Notes: generated from the letters alone by a model not told the origin. 64,000 bases of DNA from CAMTVQ01 sp947085255 (GCA_947085255.1 CAMTVQ010000002.1:1-64000); one strand, 5' to 3'; shown: positions 8,576-17,875, numbered from the stretch's first letter. Numbers and translations: made by a program.

Positions 8576-9394
8576 TTATTTTAACGGACTATTGGCTTCT
8601 TTAGCAAAGTGATTGTACACCAGCTTATCTAAAATAGCAGGAAAAAATTTACTCAGCAATACTGTTACTTTTCCTTGAAAAGTAAGCACAAGCGTGCGTT
8701 TACGCTGATGCACCGCTTTTACAATATAATTAGCTACCTCTTCGGCAGACATAATTTTTTGCTCGTCCAAGGGGCTTTCTCCTTGTTGAGTACCATCTTT
8801 TGCCAATGCTACATTTCGAATATTGGATGCCGTAAAACCAGGACAAGCTATAAGCACATGTAACCCTTTCTTTAAATTTTCGATGCGAATACTTTCTAAG
8901 AAGCCATTTACAGCAAATTTAGAAGCCGAATAACCGCTACGTCCTGGCAATCCTTTATACCCAGCGATTGATGAAACTCCTACTAAAGAACCCTTACTGG
9001 CTAGTAGGTATGGCAATGCGTATTTGGTACAATACACCGTACCCCAAAAGTTGCAGTCCATTACCTGCTTTAACACATTCAAATCAGCATCTATAAACAA
9101 CGCTCGCATAGATATACCTGCATTATTTACCAATACATCTATTTTTCCAAACGTACGTACAACTTGGTCTATCAACTCTTTACACAAATCTTCTTGGCTA
9201 ACATCAGTACCTACAGCAATCGTTTTAATACCATAGGTTTCCTCCATTTGTTGCGCAATTTTGCACAGCAGCACATAATTACGAGCTGCAAGCACAACAT
9301 TAGCTCCTTGCTGTGAAAAAGCATGTGCTGTTGCCAACCCTATACCAGATGACGCTCCGGTAACAATTACTACTTTACCTTTAAATTCTGTCAT
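8576..9394 (-). CDS. SDR family NAD(P)-dependent oxidoreductase
   Basis: Classical short-chain dehydrogenase of 272 residues: cofactor motif TGASSGIG (about 13-20), NNAGISMRAL (about 90), catalytic Ser in VGVSSIAGYKG (about 143) and Tyr/Lys in SGYSASKFAVNG (about 156-160), with the SDR PG motif in CPGFTASNIR. The Arg after AA in AARNYVL suggests NADP(H) preference (inference). Its ATG overlaps the stop of the upstream glycosyltransferase (TAATG), so the two are translationally coupled. Substrate unknown. Confidence 0.9.
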   Translation of the reverse strand: MTEFKGKVVIVTGASSGIGLATAHAFSQQGANVVLAARNYVLLCKIAQQMEETYGIKTIAVGTDVSQEDLCKELIDQVVRTFGKIDVLVNNAGISMRALFIDADLNVLKQVMDCNFWGTVYCTKYALPYLLASKGSLVGVSSIAGYKGLPGRSGYSASKFAVNGFLESIRIENLKKGLHVLIACPGFTASNIRNVALAKDGTQQGESPLDEQKIMSAEEVANYIVKAVHQRKRTLVLTFQGKVTVLLSKFFPAILDKLVYNHFAKEANSPLK

Positions 9395-11361
9395 TATCGG
9401 CCTAGTTTTTTGATTGAGTTGATAACAATACGCATGTCATTATCTACCTGATAATGTTTGGCATACAACATATTTAAACGAGCAATTGTATGATTATCTA
9501 TTACTTCGCTTTGCAAACCGTCTAATGGGTTAAGTATTCCCTTTTTAATTGCTGGCAATGCTCTTTTCTCCATTTCTGGTTGCGTGTACCCTACCCACGA
9601 ATTTATTCCAACTAATACTTTAATACAATTGCGAACAAAATTCACAGGGTTCTTTACCACAAAAATGCTTATAGGCAGGGTAATAATACAAATAGCAGAT
9701 ACAAACACATCGAACAAGCGTTTATTGCGCTGGTTCATGGGCTTAATAATTGCCATATTAATATCAATGGTGTATAAATCACCTGGGTCGTCCACCGAAT
9801 TACTACCTATAATAAACAAGCTTTCTTCGGGGGCTATCTTATAATCTACCTCAGCCCTATTTATATCTGCCATTCTATCAATAATATATTGCAGAGATAA
9901 GCTTTTCGTTGCAAAAATCACCTCTTGTATACCATACAGTGCTATTACTTCTTTTAGTTGATTAATGGTACCTAAGTATTGTCCAACATTATTATGATAG
10001 GCGCTATCTGGATGTACCAAACCAATAAAATTAAGCTGATTATTTACCTTACGCAACAGCGTTAATACCCGTTCTCCCTCGGCAGATTCTGCTACAATAA
10101 TTACTTTTTTCTCTGCCGAAAGACCTTCTACACTTCCTCCCTTCACCTTAAAATAGCTCAACACCATACGAAGACCACTTAACGAGATTACTGCCCAAAA
10201 AGCACCAAGAACAATAAGAGCACGAGAAAAACGCCAGTTCTCACCCAAAAAAGCATACACTGTAGCAATTAGCAACGTACCAATTAGTATTCCTCTAATG
10301 ATTTTCGACAAACGTATAGGCTTATCGTACCCTCCACTAAAAAAAATAGCAATAAGCCAAGCAGCTATATAGCAAGGAATCACAACTGTCATCAGCTCGG
10401 CAGGGTATGGCTGTTTTACATATTTGTGATTCTGCTCCCAATAAATTTTTAGAAAATATATCCCTACATACAATAGCCCTATATCCATAACCGGCACAAG
10501 CATACGCTTGAACATACGGGCTATAATTGCAAGTCCTGCACGCAAATAAATAGCAATGTTTATAAAGAAAGAGAATAACTGGGCATTGCGCTGCGAAAAG
10601 TGTTTTTGCGCAAAAATGATCATGGCATTGTAAAACACAAATACGTAGTTAACACTACTTTTTTTGGTACTTTCTCCTTTGTAATGAATGATTTTGGTGT
10701 GTGGGTAATAATAATTTTTATACCCCCCTAACTGTATGCGATATGATAAGTCGATATCTTCGCCATACATAAAAAAGGCTTCATCAAGCAAGCCTACTTT
10801 ATCTAAAGTTGTTTTACGCATTAGCATAAATGCACCCGAAAGCACATCAACTTCATGTGTTTCATCTTTACTCAAAAAACCTAAATGATACCTGCCAAAC
10901 AGCTTAGAATTTGGAAACAATGCTGCTAAGCCAAATATTTTATAAAACGCCACACTTGGTGTTGGTAATCCACGTTTGCTCTCGGGTAAAAAATTACCTT
11001 TTCCATCCAGCATTTTTACACCTAAGCCCCCGGCATCAGGCTGCGCATCCATAAAATCAAGCACCTTACTAAAGGTATCTTCTTGCACCACTGTATCTGG
11101 ATTGAGCAATAGCATATACTCGCCTGAAGCCACCCGCATAGCCTGATTATTGGCTACCGAAAAACCAGTATTTTCTTTATTGGCTATTACTTTTACCTCT
11201 GGAAATTTTTGGATAAGCATTTCTACCGAACCATCTACCGAGTTATTATCTACCACAAACACCTCTGCATCAATACCCACTACTGCTTTTCGAACCGAGT
11301 ACAGGCATTGCTCTAAAAAATACTTTACATTGTAATTAACAACAATAATGGATAAGCGCAC
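9394..11361 (-). CDS. Family 2 glycosyltransferase fused to membrane and degenerate sugar-phosphotransferase-like domains
   Basis: Large envelope-glycan protein of 655 residues. Residues 1-250 are a GT2 domain (SIIVVNYNVKYFL, VVDNNSVDGS, LLLNPDTVV, FFMYGEDIDLSYR). Several transmembrane helices follow (about 265-400), then a Rossmann-like nucleotide/CoA-binding domain (about 410-545; KKVIIVAESAEGERVL, EVIFATKSLSLQYI). A C-terminal segment resembles the membrane anchor and tail of undecaprenyl-phosphate sugar transferases (KRLFDVFVSAICIITL, GINSWVGYTQ, IKKGILNPLDGLQ) but lacks a clear catalytic DE/PRP core. It probably modifies a lipid-linked or surface glycan. The gene overlaps the SDR gene by one base and is divergent from the arsenosugar pair. 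Confidence 0.82.
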   Translation of the reverse strand: MRLSIIVVNYNVKYFLEQCLYSVRKAVVGIDAEVFVVDNNSVDGSVEMLIQKFPEVKVIANKENTGFSVANNQAMRVASGEYMLLLNPDTVVQEDTFSKVLDFMDAQPDAGGLGVKMLDGKGNFLPESKRGLPTPSVAFYKIFGLAALFPNSKLFGRYHLGFLSKDETHEVDVLSGAFMLMRKTTLDKVGLLDEAFFMYGEDIDLSYRIQLGGYKNYYYPHTKIIHYKGESTKKSSVNYVFVFYNAMIIFAQKHFSQRNAQLFSFFINIAIYLRAGLAIIARMFKRMLVPVMDIGLLYVGIYFLKIYWEQNHKYVKQPYPAELMTVVIPCYIAAWLIAIFFSGGYDKPIRLSKIIRGILIGTLLIATVYAFLGENWRFSRALIVLGAFWAVISLSGLRMVLSYFKVKGGSVEGLSAEKKVIIVAESAEGERVLTLLRKVNNQLNFIGLVHPDSAYHNNVGQYLGTINQLKEVIALYGIQEVIFATKSLSLQYIIDRMADINRAEVDYKIAPEESLFIIGSNSVDDPGDLYTIDINMAIIKPMNQRNKRLFDVFVSAICIITLPISIFVVKNPVNFVRNCIKVLVGINSWVGYTQPEMEKRALPAIKKGILNPLDGLQSEVIDNHTIARLNMLYAKHYQVDNDMRIVINSIKKLGR

Positions 11362-11517
11362 GAACTGGTGGATTTGTTAAGTGGCTAAAATAATAATAAT
11401 TAGCTGCCCTGCGAAGTTTTGTACGGCATATGCGTAACTGCTAAATCTTCAGCTTATATTTTTTTGTATGTAAGCCGAGTAGTTTCTTATTTGTACACTT
11501 GCAATAAAAATAAACAC

Positions 11518-11850
11518 ATGAGCACATATTACAACCCCGAAGACCTTAAAAAATTCTCGAGCATTAGTGATTTTCAGCCTGAATTGGGTAAAAAGTTTTT
11601 TGATTACTACGGCGAAGTATTTAAAGAAGGTGCTCTTAGCGTAAGAGAAAAATCGCTTATTGCTTTGGCCGTTGCTCACGTAGTACAATGCCCTTATTGC
11701 ATTGATGCCTATTCAACCGATTGTTTAGACAAAGGCGCAACAGAACAGCAAATGATGGAGGCCATACATGTTGGGGCTGCCATAAAAGGAGGTTCTACCC
11801 TAGTACACGGCGTACAAATGATGAATAAGATAAAAGAACTAACCATGTAA
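11518..11850 (+). CDS. Arsenosugar-associated peroxidase-like protein (carboxymuconolactone decarboxylase family)
   Basis: Small AhpD-fold protein of 110 residues with the redox motif in VVQCPYCIDAYSTDCLDKG (CxxC at about 61-64) and the EAIHVGAAIKGGSTLVHG segment typical of the family. This subfamily commonly sits beside ArsS in arsenosugar gene sets. The ATG at 11518 gives a normal N-terminus (MSTYYNPEDLKKF); the open frame further upstream reads through the promoter region. It is followed after 7 bp by arsS. Reaction unproven; a disulfide or organo-arsenic redox role is only inference from context. Confidence 0.88.
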   Translation: MSTYYNPEDLKKFSSISDFQPELGKKFFDYYGEVFKEGALSVREKSLIALAVAHVVQCPYCIDAYSTDCLDKGATEQQMMEAIHVGAAIKGGSTLVHGVQMMNKIKELTM

Positions 11851-11857
11851 TGCAATT

Positions 11858-12904
11858 ATGCGTTCTTTACAAGCAGAAAATCATCCATTATCCAACACAC
11901 TACAGCAGCTAACGGTACTTAATACTGGCACCGCTCCAATAGCGGCATTGCCAAAGTTTGAAGACAAACTAGAGCAGGCTAATTTGTATCCGCTGCGCCC
12001 TACCGGCATAGATGTATTGCAACTAAACATAGGCAAAATGTGCAACCAGACTTGCAAACATTGCCATGTAGATGCAGGCCCAGATAGAAAAGAGATAATG
12101 AGCCAAGAAACTATGCAGCAGTGTTTGGCTATTGTTGAAAAACACAATATTGGCACGGTAGATATTACAGGAGGGGCGCCCGAAATGAATCCTCATTTTA
12201 GGTGGTTGGTAAATGAATTGCATAAATTAAACACCAAAGTTATAGTGCGCTGCAATCTTACTATAATAGTGGCAAACAAAAAATATTTCGACCTACCTCA
12301 TTTTTACGCACAAAACAACGTAGAAATAGTTTCATCGCTGCCGTTTTATACCATTTCGCGTACGGATGCACAACGCGGGGATGGCGTGTTTACAGACTCT
12401 ATAAAGGCACTACAATTGCTCAACGAAGTTGGTTACGGCAAGCCTGATAGCTCTTTAAAATTAAATTTGGTATACAACCCATCTGGTGCATTTTTACCAG
12501 CATCGCAACAAAGCCTCGAAACCGATTTTAAACGTGAACTGGCCCAGCATTACGGTATTGTATTTAATTCTTTATACACTATTACCAACTTGCCCATTAG
12601 CCGTTTTTTAAACTATTTAATTGATAGTGGTAATTACGAGGCATATATGGAAAAATTGGTAAATGCCTATAATGCCGAAGCTGCGCAACAAGTAATGTGT
12701 CGCAATACCTTATCTGTTAGTTGGGATGGTAGTTTATACGATTGCGATTTTAACCAAATGCTAAACTTAAAAGTAAATAGCCCCTGCAATCATATCTCAG
12801 AGTTTAGCTTGCAGTCTATTATGGAGCGCAATATTGTAGTTAATCAGCATTGTTATGGCTGCACGGCAGGTGCTGGAAGCAGTTGCGGCGGATCATTAGC
12901 TTAA
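11858..12904 (+). CDS. arsS: Arsenosugar biosynthesis radical SAM protein ArsS
   Basis: Radical SAM enzyme of 348 residues. The [4Fe-4S]/SAM motif CNQTCKHCHVDAGPDR is at about residue 57, followed by the SAM-binding region DITGGAPEMNPHFRWLV. A Cys-rich C-terminal segment (CYGCTAGAGSSCGGS) marks the ArsS/DUF3641 type. ArsS transfers a SAM-derived deoxyadenosyl group onto methylated arsenic on the way to arsenosugars. It forms a pair with the preceding peroxidase-like gene. No ArsM arsenite methyltransferase is found in the window, so substrate supply must come from elsewhere. Convergent with recR (15-bp gap). Confidence 0.92.
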   Translation: MRSLQAENHPLSNTLQQLTVLNTGTAPIAALPKFEDKLEQANLYPLRPTGIDVLQLNIGKMCNQTCKHCHVDAGPDRKEIMSQETMQQCLAIVEKHNIGTVDITGGAPEMNPHFRWLVNELHKLNTKVIVRCNLTIIVANKKYFDLPHFYAQNNVEIVSSLPFYTISRTDAQRGDGVFTDSIKALQLLNEVGYGKPDSSLKLNLVYNPSGAFLPASQQSLETDFKRELAQHYGIVFNSLYTITNLPISRFLNYLIDSGNYEAYMEKLVNAYNAEAAQQVMCRNTLSVSWDGSLYDCDFNQMLNLKVNSPCNHISEFSLQSIMERNIVVNQHCYGCTAGAGSSCGGSLA

Positions 12905-12919
12905 CTGTACTCGATTTAT

Positions 12920-13534
12920 TTAGCGGGTTGAAGTGTCGTAAGGCACTCGCGTAACGATAGAACGGCCCAAGGTTAGCTCATCTACATATTCTAACTCCCC
13001 GCCAAAGGCAATACCACGTGCTATGGTAGAAAATGTAAGCGGAATATCTTTTAGCTTTTTATGGATATAAAACATGGTAGTGTCACCTTCCATGGTGGCA
13101 CTTAACGCCATAATAATTTCGGTAGGCTCATGGTCTTTTACCCGCTGAACTAATGATTCGATAGTTAAATCTGATGGCCCAATACCATCCATTGGTGAAA
13201 TTAGTCCGCCTAGTACATGATATAACCCATTGTACTGCGAGGTATTTTCTACTGCCATAATATCGCGGGCATCTGCCACAATACAAATTACAGTTCTGTT
13301 ACGCTTATTGCCTGCACAAATACTACACAATGGAGTGTCTGAAATATTATGACAATCGCGGCAAAATTGTACTTCGTTGCGCAACTTAATAAAGGTATTG
13401 CCAAAGCGGGCCACCTCTTCTTTATCTTGCTTAAGCAGATGTAATACTAAGCGCAAAGCGGTTTTTTGACCAATGCCAGGTAGCTTGGAAAATTCTTGTA
13501 CGGCTTGTTCTACTAATCTGGATGAGAAATTCAA
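12920..13534 (-). CDS. recR: Recombination protein RecR
   Basis: RecFOR-pathway DNA-binding clamp of 204 residues. The N-terminal helix-hairpin-helix is LPGIGQKTALRLVLHLL (about 18-34); a Cys4 zinc finger follows (CRDCHNISDTPLCSIC, about 57-72), then the Toprim domain with ICIVADARDIMAVENT (about 82-97) and the Walker-B-like tail GELEYVDELTLGRSI. Length and domain order are normal. The 257-bp region in front of it on the other side is filled with short tandem repeats (see repeat at 13547). Confidence 0.96.
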   Translation of the reverse strand: MNFSSRLVEQAVQEFSKLPGIGQKTALRLVLHLLKQDKEEVARFGNTFIKLRNEVQFCRDCHNISDTPLCSICAGNKRNRTVICIVADARDIMAVENTSQYNGLYHVLGGLISPMDGIGPSDLTIESLVQRVKDHEPTEIIMALSATMEGDTTMFYIHKKLKDIPLTFSTIARGIAFGGELEYVDELTLGRSIVTRVPYDTSTR

Positions 13535-13546
13535 GGAGATTACAAA

Positions 13547-13788
13547 GGTTACGAATTACGAATGGTTACAAATTTACGAAAAACGATGGTTACCAATTAC
13601 GAATAGTTACGAATTTACTAAACGATAAGGTTATTAATTACTAATCGTTACACATTCACAAAAAAGATGGTTACGAATGTTACTAATAATTTAACGTCTA
13701 ACTACTAATATCTATTTTCTAACGTCTAATCTAAAAATTTTCACATCTTCACATCCTCAAATTTGCACATTCATCAATTTGCACATCA
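13547..13788. repeat. Compound degenerate 7-8-bp tandem repeat tract filling the recR-symporter gap
   Basis: This 240-bp stretch between two divergent genes consists of three short-period tracts in series. The first has a 7-bp rhythm built on GGTTACG/AATTACG; the second is 7-bp TAACGTC/TAATATC/TAATCTA; the third, near 13740-13787, is 8-bp CACATCTT/CAAATTTG. The first 31 bases match the tract in front of trpB (26167) at 29 positions, and the second resembles the tract in front of trpD. No gene, tRNA or convincing promoter was recognised in it. Confidence 0.8.
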
Positions 13789-13791
13789 AAA

Positions 13792-15261
13792 ATGTCTCCA
13801 TTACTTATTATTGCTTGCATACTTTGCTATTTCGTTTTTTTGCTGCTTATAGCGTGGTATACTTCGCGCAATGCATCCAATAATAGCTACTTTTTGGGCA
13901 ATAAATCATCGCCTTGGTATGCTGTAGCTTTTGGCATGATTGGCGATTCGCTTTCTGGAGTTACTTTTATTTCGGTACCTGGGGCTGTTGGTCTTTCTCA
14001 ATTTTCGTACATGCAATTGGTATTGGGTTATTTGGTGGGCTATGCCGTAATAGCCAATGTATTGCTACCGCTATATTATAAAAACAACCTCACCTCTATT
14101 TATACGTACCTATTTACCCGGTTTGGGATATACTCGCAAAAAACAGGTGCTTTTTTCTTCATCCTCTCGCGCACGCTAGGTGCTGCTGCTCGCTTATTTT
14201 TAGCTGCTGGCGTACTACAACTTTTTGTATTCGACCAATATGGCATTCCGTTTAGTGTGTCTGTTGCGCTAATTATTGCGCTCATGCTTATTTACACCTA
14301 CAAAGGCGGTATTAAAACGCTGGTTTGGACAGATACCTTTCAATCTGTTTTTCTGCTACTTGGCGTAATACTATCAATTGTAGCCATAGCAGGAGAATTG
14401 GATTTAAGCCCAATGGCACTGATAAATACGGTAAAAAACAGTGAATTATCTAAGGTGTTCTTTTGGGATTGGCAACCTAAATCTTTTTTCTTCAAGCAAT
14501 TTTTTGGAGGCATGTTTATTGCTATTGCTATGACAGGATTGGATCAAAATATGATGCAGAAAAATTTGAGTTGCAAATCATTACCCGAAGCACAAAAAAA
14601 CATGTATTGGTTTAGCGTGGTGCTCATTTTTGTAAATGTATTTTTCTTATCCTTAGGCGTTTTGCTATACACCTATGCCCAGAACAAGGGAATTGCTATT
14701 CCTGCACAAACCGATAGTTTGTTTCCGATGTTGGCATTACAACATTTAGGCAACTTTGCCGGACTAGTATTTATTGTAGGGCTTACAGCTGCTACCTTTT
14801 CGAGTGCCGATTCGGTACTTACTACCCTTACTACATCTTTTTATATTGATTTTTTGGGGATAGATAGCAACAAAAAAATAGACGAAACCCACAAAACGCG
14901 TATTCGCAAACAAATACATTTAGGTTTTGCGGCGTTATTATTGCTTACCATATTGGTAATAAAAGCCATAAATAGTCAAGCGGTAATAGATACCGTTTTC
15001 CTTATAGCCGCCTATACTTATGGCCCGCTTTTGGGGCTATTTGCTTTGGGTTTATTTAGTAAAGTACAAATACGCGACAAATGGGTGCCATTGGTAGCAA
15101 TACTAGCACCTATTGCCTGTTATGTTTTGAGCACTTACTCGACACAATGGTTTGGTGGATATAAGATAGGACAGGAATTATTAATTATTAATGGGATGCT
15201 AACTTTTTTGGGGCTTTGGCTGTTGAAGAGAAAAACGGCTGGAAAATTGTTGAATGACTAA
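13792..15261 (+). CDS. Sodium:solute symporter family protein
   Basis: Inner-membrane Na+-coupled transporter (SSS/SLC5 family) of 489 residues with about 13 transmembrane helices. Family features include YFLGNKSSPWYAVAFGMIGDSLSGVTF (unwound TM1, about 34-60), the RLFLAAGVLQL helix and LTAATFSSADSVLTTL (about 333-348), which carries the small-residue Na+ site region. Substrate unpredictable. The ATG follows directly on the 8-bp repeat tract. It is probably co-transcribed with the LOG-family gene 33 bp downstream. Confidence 0.92.
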   Translation: MSPLLIIACILCYFVFLLLIAWYTSRNASNNSYFLGNKSSPWYAVAFGMIGDSLSGVTFISVPGAVGLSQFSYMQLVLGYLVGYAVIANVLLPLYYKNNLTSIYTYLFTRFGIYSQKTGAFFFILSRTLGAAARLFLAAGVLQLFVFDQYGIPFSVSVALIIALMLIYTYKGGIKTLVWTDTFQSVFLLLGVILSIVAIAGELDLSPMALINTVKNSELSKVFFWDWQPKSFFFKQFFGGMFIAIAMTGLDQNMMQKNLSCKSLPEAQKNMYWFSVVLIFVNVFFLSLGVLLYTYAQNKGIAIPAQTDSLFPMLALQHLGNFAGLVFIVGLTAATFSSADSVLTTLTTSFYIDFLGIDSNKKIDETHKTRIRKQIHLGFAALLLLTILVIKAINSQAVIDTVFLIAAYTYGPLLGLFALGLFSKVQIRDKWVPLVAILAPIACYVLSTYSTQWFGGYKIGQELLIINGMLTFLGLWLLKRKTAGKLLND

Positions 15262-15271
15262 ATTGTAAGCA

Positions 15272-15294
15272 GACTAACTACTAATGACTATAAT
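15272..15294 (+). repeat. Heptad repeat ending GACTATAAT directly before a start codon
   Basis: Three 7-bp units (GACTAAC, TACTAAT, GACTATA) plus AT abut the ATG of the LOG-family gene. The same terminal unit and spacing recur at 51374-51403 before the UDP-glucuronate decarboxylase start. Confidence 0.75.
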
Positions 15295-16002
15295 ATGACA
15301 TCAGAAGAAAAAATACATCATGCCTTTCAAAACAAAGATTGGCAAGAGATAAAGGTATCCGACTCGTGGCAAATTTTTAAAATAATGGCCGAGTTTGTAG
15401 AGGGATTTGAGAAGATGGCAAAAATTGGTCCTTGTGTGTCTATTTTTGGCTCGGCACGTACCCAACCCGATAATCCATACTATTTGTTAGGAGAAGATAT
15501 AGCACGTAAATTGACACTAAAAGGATATGGTATTATCAGCGGTGGTGGTCCTGGCATTATGGAAGCAGCCAACAAAGGCGCACAAAGTACTGGCGGAAAA
15601 TCGGTAGGATTAAACATAGAACTACCTCATGAACAAACACATAACCCATATATAGATGTAGATAAACTCATGAACTTTGATTACTTTTTTGTGCGTAAAG
15701 TAATGTTTATGAAATATGCACAAGGGTACGTAGTACTGCCTGGAGGTTTTGGCACTTTAGACGAGTTGTTTGAAGCCATGACCTTGATACAAACCGAAAA
15801 AATTGCCCGTTTCCCAATTGTACTGGTAGGTACCGAATATTGGTCGGGGTTATTGGATTGGATAACTACCACCATGCTGGAGCGACATCAAAACATTAGC
15901 GCCGATGATTTAAACCTATTTAAATTGGTAGATACCGCCGACGAAGCAGTAAACGTGATTGTAAATTTCTATGGAAAATACATGCTTAAACCAAATTTTT
16001 AA
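15295..16002 (+). CDS. TIGR00730-type Rossmann-fold protein (LOG family)
   Basis: Putative nucleotide 5'-monophosphate phosphoribohydrolase of 235 residues, related to plant LOG cytokinin-activating enzymes and bacterial PpnN-type nucleosidases. Diagnostic motifs are ISGGGPGIMEAANKGA (about 81-97) and VVLPGGFGTLDELFEAMTLIQ (about 145-165), containing the PGGxGTxxE active-site loop. Substrate in this organism is unknown. It lies just downstream of the symporter, and the AAA/OLD gene interrupts the stretch between it and DUF502. Confidence 0.92.
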   Translation: MTSEEKIHHAFQNKDWQEIKVSDSWQIFKIMAEFVEGFEKMAKIGPCVSIFGSARTQPDNPYYLLGEDIARKLTLKGYGIISGGGPGIMEAANKGAQSTGGKSVGLNIELPHEQTHNPYIDVDKLMNFDYFFVRKVMFMKYAQGYVVLPGGFGTLDELFEAMTLIQTEKIARFPIVLVGTEYWSGLLDWITTTMLERHQNISADDLNLFKLVDTADEAVNVIVNFYGKYMLKPNF

Positions 16003-16014
16003 TGACTTTTTCTG

Positions 16015-16036
16015 TTGTTGGTCGGGCGACCAACAA
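16015..16036. repeat. Perfect 10-bp inverted repeat (hairpin)
   Basis: TTGTTGGTCG and CGACCAACAA are separated by GG. No T-run follows on either strand, so it does not look like an ordinary intrinsic terminator. It lies just after the LOG-family gene and before the inserted OLD-type gene. Confidence 0.7.
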
Positions 16037-16069
16037 GGGCAAAGTAGTTCCATGTATAATGGCTTCTTT

Positions 16070-16094
16070 TTCTCTTTTGTTAGTTAGGTTGTCC
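16070..16094 (+). repeat. Left copy of imperfect direct repeat bracketing the OLD-type gene
   Basis: TTCTCTTTT, then one base, then TTAGTTAG. It corresponds to TTCTCTTTT-TTAGTTAG at 17876-17892; the two copies enclose exactly the ATPase gene. This may be the scar of an insertion, or chance similarity of AT-rich DNA. Confidence 0.45.
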
Positions 16095-16117
16095 TACAAG
16101 AGCAAAAATTCATATTA

Positions 16118-17867
16118 TTAGAGAATTAATATTGAATTTATTAAGTCAAATGTTGGTATAAAACCACTAAAATCAATTTTGACTTTATCATTAATAACAG
16201 AATTAACAAAACCCATTTTGTCACCATTAAAAGAAAATACTGTTTTGTCAAACATGGTTGGATACTGTCTATTATTAGTACTTATTTCTGAATCCTTGAA
16301 CAACAGCTCAGTTGATAAATAACAATACTCTGATTTTGCTTTATTAACAAAATTTGCTCTGTAATCTGGAGCAGCAATAGTAATAGCAAATACATTTTTC
16401 TTTATTTTATGTTGAAATAAGAAATATTGATCTATCTCAGAGTCTAGTTGATTAAATATTTTTTTTAATGCTCTAATCTCATCTACACCAGTTTTATCAA
16501 AGTCAAAAACTCCAATTACCTTATTATCGGTAGGTATCTTTGAAATATGGTTAAACATAAAGTCATTAATGAATCTTGCGCTTGAACCAATGGCAGTCCC
16601 ATCAGTAGTTAAATGCTCATTTAAGGTAAAATTTTCATTAATATCCACCTTATAAATTTTATCGTAAGCTATTTCAAATAATAGATTGTCAGTTTTGCCT
16701 TCAAAAATTAAAAATGGTTTCTGAGATTCTTTTAAAGCAACTTTAGTAGCAGATATGAACTCCATTTCTTTAGTTAGTGAACTATACAAAATGGAAAGTT
16801 CTTTGTTAATATCTAGAATACCTAGTTCACTAGACAACAGATTTCTATTCGAATCATCAATTAAAGAAACCTGAGTATTTAGACTATACTCATCCCTAAA
16901 CACTCTGAATTTAGATGTACTTGGCGTTTTAAGAGAAATAAAATGAAAGGAATGACTTGCAACAAATATTTGAGTTTTATTTGAATAATCAGTTGCAAAT
17001 TGTTCAGCTATTTTTTGAGAAAGTGAATATTCACACGAATTCTCTGGTTCATCAAAACCCCAAATTTCAATATACTTTGAATTTATTGAAATATAATTTA
17101 GAATTGTAGGTATATACCGAAGTCTAATACCATCACCTCTCAGTCTTAATGGGATATTATGACCCCCTGATTCTGTATCAATAATAAGTCTTTGAAATAT
17201 TTCTGAAATATTATTAGGAAAACTTAAACTACTGGAAATACCTGAAACATTTTCAAACTCACTATTTAGTGCCATTGTAAGGTCTTTAATCGTTTGATTA
17301 AACCCTAAAATGTTTTTTTGAAAGGTCTGACTTCTTTTTCTCTCTTCAACTTCAAAAATAGTTTCTTGAAGTTTATTCAATAAATAGCTAAAAAACTGTT
17401 CATCTCTTATTGCTGGAACGTATGTAAATCTTATTTTATTTAAGAATTGAGTTAAAGTTCTCCTTGCAATTTTGACTTTATCTGATGATATTTTTTTGTT
17501 TCTAATTAATGAATCAAAATTATCTTTGTATCCTTCAATTAAATTGCCTTCTCTATCCCAAGATTTAGTAATTGAAAATATTTCTGGCAATGTTTTGTAA
17601 TTCCCTGGATTTTTGAATTCAATAGTAATTTTAATATACTGTTTACCTTTAATGCTGTCTTTTCTAACTTCACTTAGCCTATCTTTATTATAATCATCTA
17701 TGAAACTAAGTTTATCTTTATTGAAAAAAGTATCTAGAGCTTTTAGAACATTACTTTTTCCTATGTCATTTTTTCCAGAGAAAACATTTAAAATGATTTA
17801 TATTTCGAATAGTCACCTTTTTTAATGACCTATAGTATTCAATATCTATTTTTGATATAATTATCAT
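16118..17867 (-). pseudogene. OLD-family AAA ATPase/TOPRIM nuclease-like gene, broken by a one-base frameshift
   Basis: Joined across a +1-base shift at 17787-17793 (one extra A/T in a short run), the gene encodes about 582 residues. The first frame from ATG 17867 gives MIIISKIDIEYYRSLKKVTI and ends 21 bases after the shift. The second supplies Walker A SGKNDIGKSNVLKALDTFFN, then the ABC-like C-half (IWGFDEPENSCEYSL Walker B, IFVASHSFHF) and a C-terminal TOPRIM with FEGKTDNLLFE and IGVFDFDKTGVDE. This is the class 1 OLD layout, with nucleases often linked to phage defence. No UvrD-like (GajB) partner is nearby. The gene is visibly richer in A/T than its neighbours and bracketed by direct repeats. 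It is either a recent pseudogene or a consensus error; the rest of the frame is intact. An internal TTG at 17590 gives the longest single-frame piece (490 residues). Confidence 0.8.
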
Positions 17868-17875
17868 ATTATTTA

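Noticed and set aside
13547..13788. CRISPR array or regulatory RNA in the repeat-rich recR-symporter gap
   Set aside because: The unit is only 7-8 bp, with no spacers, no cas genes and no stable long structure; it is a degenerate short tandem repeat.
16015..16036. Perfect inverted repeat as an intrinsic terminator
   Set aside because: There is no T-run on either side in the right orientation; kept only as an inverted repeat.
16118..17590. Treating the OLD-type gene as a complete 490-residue protein starting at TTG 17590
   Set aside because: The frame continues upstream with the Walker A motif, so this would remove the nucleotide-binding site; the gene is better described as frameshifted.
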